Source of the DNA: Caprella mutica
Lineage: Eukaryota > Arthropoda > Malacostraca > Amphipoda > Caprellidae
DNA length: 64,000 nt
Assembly: GCA_947561585.1 (NCBI GenBank)
Contig: CANNZV010002479.1
Location: 146,155 to 210,154, forward strand
Direction of reading: 5' to 3'
The notes under the pieces were generated by a model, which saw only the letters and a program-made list of their open reading frames with translations, did no database searches and was not told where the DNA came from. How positions within the stretch are numbered: the stretch's first letter is position 1; each line of letters opens with the position of its first letter. Below, in pieces: positions 57,074 to 64,000 of the stretch. The position numbers and the translations under genes are program-made.

Positions 57074-59330
57074 AGATAGAGTAAGAATCGAATCGCCGAC
57101 CGAACCGATATTTCGACCAAATTGTGTTTGACTATGGAACTATTATTATTTAGTTAGAATTAGTGATGAGGTGAATTGTTATCTTATTTGCTGGTTATTT
57201 ATGAACATTTTGATCTATTCAGCGATGTGAACGCATCATCTGAACTCTAAAAATATAGAATTAGGTTTATCATTTGAAGAATTGTGAAAAAATGAACCTA
57301 TTGACTGCTTATTGACTGACTCAATTGGTCAGAGCCAATCTTAATTCGTTATCGTTTGCCGACTGCAATTCTGAGTGTTAATATTTGTTAACAATGAGTG
57401 TTACCAGAAGTTGTTTTCTTTGATAGATGAAAAAAATGTTATTAAAATATTTTTTTCCAATGGTCGGTAAATCGTTACCCTACCTATGCAAATCGAATTA
57501 TCGACAAACTGGTCTGAAAGTTGTGACAGTAACCTAATTCGTTTTGTCAACCAATACAAAAAAGTGTATTTACAATAATTATACATATAGATTAATAATA
57601 ATAATGTCAAAATTGAAATAATAAATCACACACACACTAAAAGTGTTCTGTTGGAAGAAATATCAGATATAATTAATAAAAACACACATTGTGAGACATT
57701 AATTAAATATGAAATTCCTAAAACCACACAAGTTGACAGGTTTATGTTTTGTATTGATATGGAAGTTGGTACGAATTTATTAATATTAGTGTGTTGAAAC
57801 TGTTATTTATACATAAGGTAAAGTATAAATATAGAAACTAATAACATAATCATATCCTACTTAAAGTTCCTCTCCAGTCTCTGGAAAATGTGATAGTTTC
57901 TTAATGTGGTAAATATTACTCTGATAATCGCATAACATTTTATATTGTACATATATATTTTTTATATGATTTAAAAGTTTTTAAAATTTGTTATTAAAGT
58001 ACGAAGTACTAATATGATGCTATATAAAAAGTATTGTACGCTTTATTGGATTTGATTTTCGATTAGAATTTTAAAGAAAGTCGCCATCAGCCGATCTGAT
58101 CATCGATCGATGGTTGTTCTAATGATGGATCCATAGATTGCACAGCGCGATCGATCGATAGTGTAGATCTTCCATTTTATCAATTTTTTATCGTTCAAAA
58201 TATGATAAATATGTGTATTACATCTTGTTAGAAAAATGTGAAAAATTGCACCATGTGATCAGAAGGCAAAGAAAATTGTTTAAAATATTTTTCTTTGACT
58301 TGTACTTAAGGAATTGGAACGTATATTATATCTTATTTATTATATATATATAAAAAAATAATATCCATAAATAAGTACCAAGTAATCAATAAGCCTCTTT
58401 TTAGGTTTTCATTAGCTTCAGTGATAATTTGATGAATTTCCATAATTCTTATCACTTTGTAAGTTTGAATCTTAACTGTGCCTCCTTTAAAAAATAGTGT
58501 TACAATTCGTTCTTGTTTAGTAGTTTTTTGTTACATCACAGAATATTAGAAATTAGAAACCTGAGTGTCTCAAGTTATATAATCATATTGATAATTTTGA
58601 ATAAATCTCAACCCTTACTTCAACCATCTCTTGTTAGTTTCATGGTTAGATAGAAATTATAAGCATTACATTTTCACCATAAGAATTATCTTGTGGATAC
58701 CATTTAGTATATCTAAATTTGATGTACCTCATCTTAAACCCCTTCTCCATCAGTTCCTCCACTCAAACTATATTTGAATTTGTATCATATTCTATATCAA
58801 TAAAGAATGCATTAATAAATTTAATGGGGACTAATACTGAAACTTATTTTTAAAATATTTCTTTTGAATTTAATTTCTGTAGGAATTTAACCTTTGCTTT
58901 TGATTCCATTCACCAGACAGCCTCGGAATATCATTCCAAAGTATAAGAATGTTCACCGTATGTTTTGAATTTTAACTAGGAAGGTACACTCAAAGCAATT
59001 TAAATCTTCGTGTAGTAACTTACAGCTTAAATTAGGACAGAACATGCAACTTTTGTTAATAGAATTCAAATTGAAAATTGAAAGAAGGAATGTAATGTAC
59101 AATCTATTTCTACAGCATTTTATTATAATGTTTACTGTTTCGCACAATTATTGCACACAGAGTATTAACAACTCAAAAAGCATATAAATAGTCTTATACT
59201 GAACTGAATTGTATGCAGTTTGCAGATAAATAAACCTAGACGGCTAGACCTTAGGTCTAATAATATTATGCAATAAACTCATATTTTTTCCTGAACCTTT
59301 AAAGGTCATACAAATCAGGAACAAAATTGC
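57074..59330. other. Gene-free spacer
   Basis: No exon could be supported. Two short words rich in CGATCGATCG lie at 58104-58112 and 58148-58160. The patch CCGACCGAACCGATATTTCG (57097) faces an inverted GGTCGATTTATAG-type patch at 60100-60190, possibly another degenerate inverted-end pair. Confidence 0.4.
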
Positions 59331-59369
59331 ATGGAGCCAATATATTTAAAACTAGATTACATGAACTCG

Positions 59370-59830
59370 GTAGAGCGCATACCTTCGCCGCTGCTTTGAC
59401 CCGTTCCCTCCCAAAATCTAATAAACTAGTAACTATAGAATGACCAATAGTTCCACCAAGTTTCATGATATATGGTCGAATACTTTTTGAGTTATAAATG
59501 ACCTTGACCTTGATATTTGACCAGATCGCTCCCAAAATCTGACAAAATAGTTCATGGATAATGGCTGATTGTCCCACCAAGTTTCATGCTATATGGTTAA
59601 TACTTTTTGAGTTATAAATGACCATGACCTTGACCTTTGACCGGGTCGCTCCAAAAAATCTACCAGAAGGTCACTGGACATTGACCAATTGTTTCACCAA
59701 ATTTCAGGCAATTTAGTTGAAGTTTTTTTCAGTTATGCGAATAACAAGATGATAAATAAATAAATGCCGATTAAAATATGACCTTCCGCAAATTTGTATG
59801 CGTAAAAATATTCGTTATTCTTTTGAAATC
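59370..59830 (+). repeat. TGACCTTGACCTTTGACC-type repeat, plus-strand copy
   Basis: About three tandem units of roughly 120 bp carry the words GGTCGCTCCCAAAATCT, CCACCAAGTTTCATG and ACTTTTTGAGTTATAAATGA. They are followed by the tail GCGAATAACAAGATGATAAA also present inverted at 49.9 kb. Upstream, CTCGGTAGAGCGCATACC at 59368 looks like the start of the element. Confidence 0.7.
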
Positions 59831-60084
59831 ATTAATTTATAAATAGCAATAATGTAATACAGTTTTAAGGAATCCACGAAACTTCATTCTCCATATTTAG
59901 AAAAATAATGATGAAACTAGAAAAATTAATTTCTATTACATTTTTCATTCAAAAATGTCTAATTTACAATTTTAAAACAGCTTACCTTTTCCTAATGCGT
60001 TGCATTTCTAAATAGTAACAATTATGAACAGTTGAAAATAATGTTTTAGTAGATATTAATTCAAGTATTATAGAGTTTTTTTGC

Positions 60085-60200
60085 GTACATTTCACATAAC
60101 AGCCTGGTCGATTTATAGATTTCATGGTCGGTAAACGATACCTGGTCGAACTTATAAATGAACCTTGGTCGATAAAAAGATTTACTTCGAAAAATAGATG
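60085..60200. repeat. GGTCGA-phrase tandem repeat
   Basis: Phrases CTGGTCGATTTATAGATTTC, ATGGTCGGTAAACGATAC, CTGGTCGAACTTATAAATGA and TTGGTCGATAAAAAGATTTA follow one another at about 28-bp steps. The style is like the subterminal phrases of the foldback family, but no clean tip or partner was found. Confidence 0.5.
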
Positions 60201-60277
60201 ATCTCAAAAAATGATGTTTAGTTCAAAAACCAATACAGCTAGCGACTTCCTGTTTGCAAATAAACAAAGTACAAATC

Positions 60278-61222
60278 AATGGATGAGATCTAGCCATGAG
60301 ATCATAGGTTCACTAGGTGAGATCTAGCCATGAGATCATAGGTTCTCACTGGATGAGATCTAGCAATGAGATCATTGGTTCATTGGATGAGATCTAGCAA
60401 TGAGATCATAGGTTATCTGGATGAGATCTAGCAATGAGATCATTGGTTCACCGGATGAGATCTAGCCATGAGATCATAGGTTCACTGGATGAGATCTAGC
60501 AATGAGATCATTGGTTCACCGGATGAGATCTAGCAATGAGATCATTGGTTCATCGGATAAGATCTAGCCATGAGATCATTGGTTCATTGGATGAGATCTA
60601 GCCATGAGATCATAGGTTCACTGGATCTAGCAATGAGATCATTGGTTCACTGGATGAGATATGTCCATGAGATCATTTGTTCCCTGGATGAGATCTAGCC
60701 ATGAGATCATTGGTTCACTGGATGAGATCTAGCCATGAGATCATTGGTTCACTGGATGAGATCTAGCCATGAGATCATTGGTTCACTGGATGAGATCTAG
60801 CCATGAGATCATTGGTTCACTGGATAAGATCTAGCCATAAGATCATTGGTTCAGAGGATGAGATATATCCAAGAGATCATAGGTTCAATGGTTCTTGCCA
60901 TGAGATCATGGGTTCACTGGATGAGATCTAGCAATGAGATCATTAATTGATTCACTGGATTAGATCTAGCAATGAGATCATTGGTTCACCGGATGAGATC
61001 TAGCCATGAGATCATTGGTTCACTGGATGAGATATATCTATGAGATCATAGGTTCAATAGATCTAGCCATGAGATCATATGTTCAATGGATCGAGCCATG
61101 AGATCATAGGTTCAATGAATGTAGCCATGAGATCATAGGTTCAATGGATCTAGCCATGAGATCATAGGTTCAATGAATCTAGCCATGAGATCATTGGTTC
61201 AATGGATCTAGCCATGAGACTC
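60278..61222. repeat. 34-bp satellite changing to a 29-bp unit
   Basis: The main unit is close to CACTGGATGAGATCTAGCCA followed by TGAGATCATTGGTT, with about 22 copies. From about 61050 the copies lose five bases and read like CAATGGATCTAGCCATGAGA followed by TCATAGGTT. One isolated monomer part lies at 50243-50261. Confidence 0.9.
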
Positions 61223-62040
61223 CAGAGCCAATATTGTCCCTCAGTCTTGTAATTAATGATGTGACTGAAGAAGACTGATGGTGTGGACGTCTCTATGTCC
61301 CTTGTAATCGAACTCACTTTACAACTTACATCATTTGTTATGGCTTGCATAAATAGTGCCTATCTTTACTGTACCTTCCTCAATTTACCGACCTTGGTGT
61401 ACCTACCTTTTTGTACTTGCTTTAGTTTGCCTACCTAATGAACAATAATTTGAGTACACTCCATATATTCTTTGGAAAATACCTAAATTAATTATAACTT
61501 CATTAAAATTTTCATAGCACGTTTCGTAACCGTTTAATAAATCTTAACTTACTTTAAACTGAAACTTAAATACAGTATTTTTTTTATATATTATTTTATA
61601 CCGATGTGCAGACAGTAATTTAACATATTTGTATGTTTTCAAATTCGATTTTCCCAAATATAACATCAAATTAAGGTAAATTTGTAAGACTTGTCTACTG
61701 CGTTTATACTCACAAACCATATTAGACTCTGCACGCAACGAGTTAAAACTTTTAAATTATTGTTATGTTCTTCAGAAAATTCGTCACCTTAAATTATATT
61801 ATTCATTGTCTTACTGAAATTCAATTATGAAATTCCGAATCATATAGTTTTTTCAGTACAGGTATCTTTATACAAAATTCAATTCCAAACTTATCCGATC
61901 AAAACATGATTAAATTCTTGGGAAGATTGCAACAAGTAAATTGGAATTATAATATTCGGTATAGAACATTTGTATGATATCTTCAATGTAATAACTCACG
62001 CTTCATTTCCTTTGAAATCTAAACCTGTATTACATAAAAA
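61223..62040. other. No gene; short phrase patch at 61370-61440
   Basis: The words TACCTTCCTCAATTTACCGA, TACCTACCTTTTTGTACTTG and TGCCTACCTAATG are loosely repeated, like a decayed phrase-type end. The rest is AT-rich spacer. Confidence 0.4.
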
Positions 62041-62320
62041 AATTTAGTGAGTCTTGAGTAACTCGAGCAGTTCTCAAATATGAGAAGAGTAAGTAAATTT
62101 AGCGAGTTTTGGGTAACTGGAGCAGTTCTCTAATATGAGAAGAGTAAGTAAATTTAGCGAGTTTTGGGTAACTGGAGCAGTTCTCTAATATGAGAAGAGT
62201 AAGTAAATTTAGCGAGTTTTGGGTAACTGGAGCAGTTCTCTAATATGAGAAGAGTAAGTAAATTTAGCGAGTTTTGGGTAACTCGAGCAGTTCTCAAATA
62301 TGAGAAGAGTAAGTAAGTAT
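62041..62320. repeat. 55-bp tandem repeat, about five copies
   Basis: The unit contains AAGAGTAAGTAAATTTAGCG, AGTTTTGGGTAACTGGAGCA and GTTCTCTAATATGAG. The middle three copies are identical; the outer copies carry ACTCGAGCAG and CTCAAATATG variants, which suggests expansion from the middle. Confidence 0.9.
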
Positions 62321-62639
62321 ATATTTTCATTTTTATAATCGCAGTAAAGTTGATAATACAAACTTACAAATGTATTAAGAAAGATTTTAATTAATTAGTA
62401 ATAAATTATTATTTTGATAGTTGGAAGAAGCAATCCTGGGAGCAATCCGTGATTGTGATTGTCAAGTATTAAATAATTGAAAAGATAACAGACGGTAACT
62501 GTTAACGAAATCTGGTTTGGACATTTCTAACGCGTTCAGTGAATATTTTTCCAACGAAACAGATTAACTGAAGTGAATTTTTTTTCAAATAGCCTTCCTA
62601 ATTGATAAATCATTCGATGATGTAATTTTTCCGAATAAA

Positions 62640-63141
62640 TTTTATAAAAGCTACAATTACTCCTCTATTTAAGAGTGGTATCCACAAAAACTTTTTAATT
62701 ATCAGTGTCCTATTTCAGTGCCCCCACTCATCAATAGAATATTTGACAAAGCTATGAGCAATATAATATAATTAAAGTTTCTTTCAGAAGTATTCTTTAC
62801 TTACTGCAAATCAGTTCGAACTTCAAAAATAAAAGAATAACTGTAAGGTGCATAATATATCCGGCTCTTTAGTGATCTCTGAAAGCAATACGACACTGTT
62901 CAGTATGATATACTGCTCTGAAACCAAATAATGGCACTGTGTATTAGTGAATTACTTCTGGAGTTGCTGAGAAACTATCTATCTGATAAAACACAAAGAG
63001 TGAATATGGGAAACTGTGAATCTCGTAACCATCCTACCCGTACAGGGATTTTTCTGGGATCAATTATTGGCTCTCTTCTTTTTTTCTGTTCATATGAACA
63101 ATCTTTCAAGGGTGAGCAGATTCCTGTTGTCAGTGTTGTTT
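62640..63141 (+). pseudogene. Non-LTR reverse transcriptase fragment
   Basis: Across several frames the reading shows KATITPLFKSG, NYQCPISVPPLINRIFDKAM (usually NYRPISVLPxISKIFEKxM), FSDL.KQYDTVQYDILL (motif A, usually DLSKAFDTVNHDILL), then NYLSDKTQRVNMGNCESRNH and GIFLGSIIGSLLFF (usually GVPQGSILGPLLFL, motif B). The YADD motif is not reached. Stops and frameshifts make it dead. It covers the palm part that the fragment at 27.8-28.6 kb lacks, but whether both come from one family cannot be said. Confidence 0.8.
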
Positions 63142-63169
63142 GACAATGGTAGATTTAATTTTGAACTAG

Positions 63170-63455
63170 TTAAATATAGTTAGTAACTATTAACGAAACA
63201 GTAACTGTTAACGAAACAGTAACTGTTAACGAAACAGTAACTGTTAACGAAACAGTAACTGTTAACGAAACAGTAACTGTTAACGAAACAGTAACTGTTA
63301 ACGAAACAGTAACTGTTAACGAAACAGTAACTGTTAACGAAACAGTAACTGTTAACGAAACAGTAACTGTTAACGAAACAGTAACTGTTAACGAAACAGT
63401 AACTGTTAACGAAACAGTAAATGTTAACGAAACAGTAACTGTTAACGATAATTAA
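63170..63455. repeat. 18-bp minisatellite, about 15 copies
   Basis: The unit is GTAACTGTTAACGAAACA. Copies are identical apart from the first (ACTATTAACG) and one A-for-C change near 63421. The array ends in the palindrome GTTAACGATAATTAAC. A single copy of GGTAACTGTTAACGAAA lies 0.7 kb upstream at 62493-62509. Confidence 0.95.
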
Positions 63456-64000
63456 CAGTTACTAGAAATAATTTGTCCTCAAACTTTTATAATAGGTCTG
63501 CAATTCACTTCCTAAATAGACATTATTTCAAATGCTGCAATAATTTCGAATGATATTATAATTTCCCAACAGTATCTATTAGATTAAGTACTGTTTATTG
63601 CTTCAGGTGGAGTATTAAGTCCCTGTGGTATTAGTAACACTGTGTAGTTATGCTTATACCACTTAAACCACAGCACCATTAAAAGAATAAAGTAACACCA
63701 CTTATCTTTTATTGTGATTTCCTTCTTCTATGAATCATTAAACTTCATTAACTATTTTGAATGATTCGTTTTTACTGAATTGGAGAAGTAGATGTAGTAA
63801 ATATATCTACTAATATCATTATAATGATATGAAATTATATTATAAAAGATCGAATGTAGGGCAAATTATAATGTATTTGAAGTATACAAATAACCTATTA
63901 ATAGCTTAATGTTATGTTGGTTATACTATAGTCATATTATTCATTTTATTCATAAAATTCTCCTAGAAATAAAACTGGTGCTTCACTGTAGTTATTATTA
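63456..64000. other. No feature seen
   Basis: AT-rich end of the window with no supported exon, RNA gene or repeat. Confidence 0.4.

Noticed and set aside
60278..61222. Possible CRISPR array
   Set aside because: The copies are head-to-tail with no unique spacers, and the genome is eukaryotic; it is a satellite. The same applies to the 17-, 18-, 32-, 44- and 55-bp arrays.

Overview
The window is AT-rich (by eye about 70% A+T), gene-poor eukaryotic DNA. Only one gene-length coding region is recognisable: a heat-shock protein 70 gene with a consensus intron at 23.5-25.2 kb. The rest is transposon and repeat sequence: Tc1-like, hAT-like, pogo-like, TTAA-type and foldback-type DNA elements, fragments of non-LTR retrotransposons, a tRNA-like SINE head, and many tandem arrays. 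This fits an invertebrate animal nuclear genome. Repeats built around TGACCTTGACCTTTGACC are, from memory, frequent in aquatic invertebrates, but I cannot name the species.

Layout. 0-10 kb: two foldback-type elements whose long inverted ends are made of short tandem phrases (1580-2215, 5598-6598), a hAT-like MITE (6966-7144), two inverted copies of a roughly 490-bp CACAGAGA element, and one copy of a dispersed duplication whose partner is at 28.8-31.9 kb. 10.7-14 kb: a three-level nest, with a hAT-like element (8-bp target duplication, internal 32-bp minisatellite) inside a dead Tc1 element (TA duplication, long IR/DR ends) inside a further inverted repeat. 14.1-19.5 kb: a 5-kb interval bounded by a perfect 60-bp inverted repeat. 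It carries about six copies of a hairpin-rich unit of roughly 250 bp in which three different stems present the same loop. 19.8-21.4 kb: an exon-like ORF and a TTAA-flanked element. 23.5-25.2 kb: the hsp70 gene on the minus strand.

25.3-37 kb: another phrase-repeat inverted pair, a reverse transcriptase fragment, three pogo-like MITEs, and a 3.6-kb hAT-like element that contains a near-perfect foldback element. 37-48 kb: long non-coding DNA between two inverted 199-bp repeats, with several short repeat families and a tandem 0.5-kb duplication. 48-57 kb: a decayed Tc1 transposase, SINE-like sequence, and a 6.8-kb inverted-end element full of AATATTG repeats that encloses several minisatellites. 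57-64 kb: satellites with 34/29-bp, 55-bp and 18-bp periods and a second reverse transcriptase fragment.

The two most unusual signals are (1) the hairpin array at 14.5-16.7 kb, whose stems vary with some compensatory changes while the loop stays close to AAATTCGTGA, and (2) the foldback family, whose members share a GGT....GG tip and a 9-bp target duplication but carry different tandem phrases in their inverted repeats. No database search, folding program or alignment was run; all calls come from reading the sequence.
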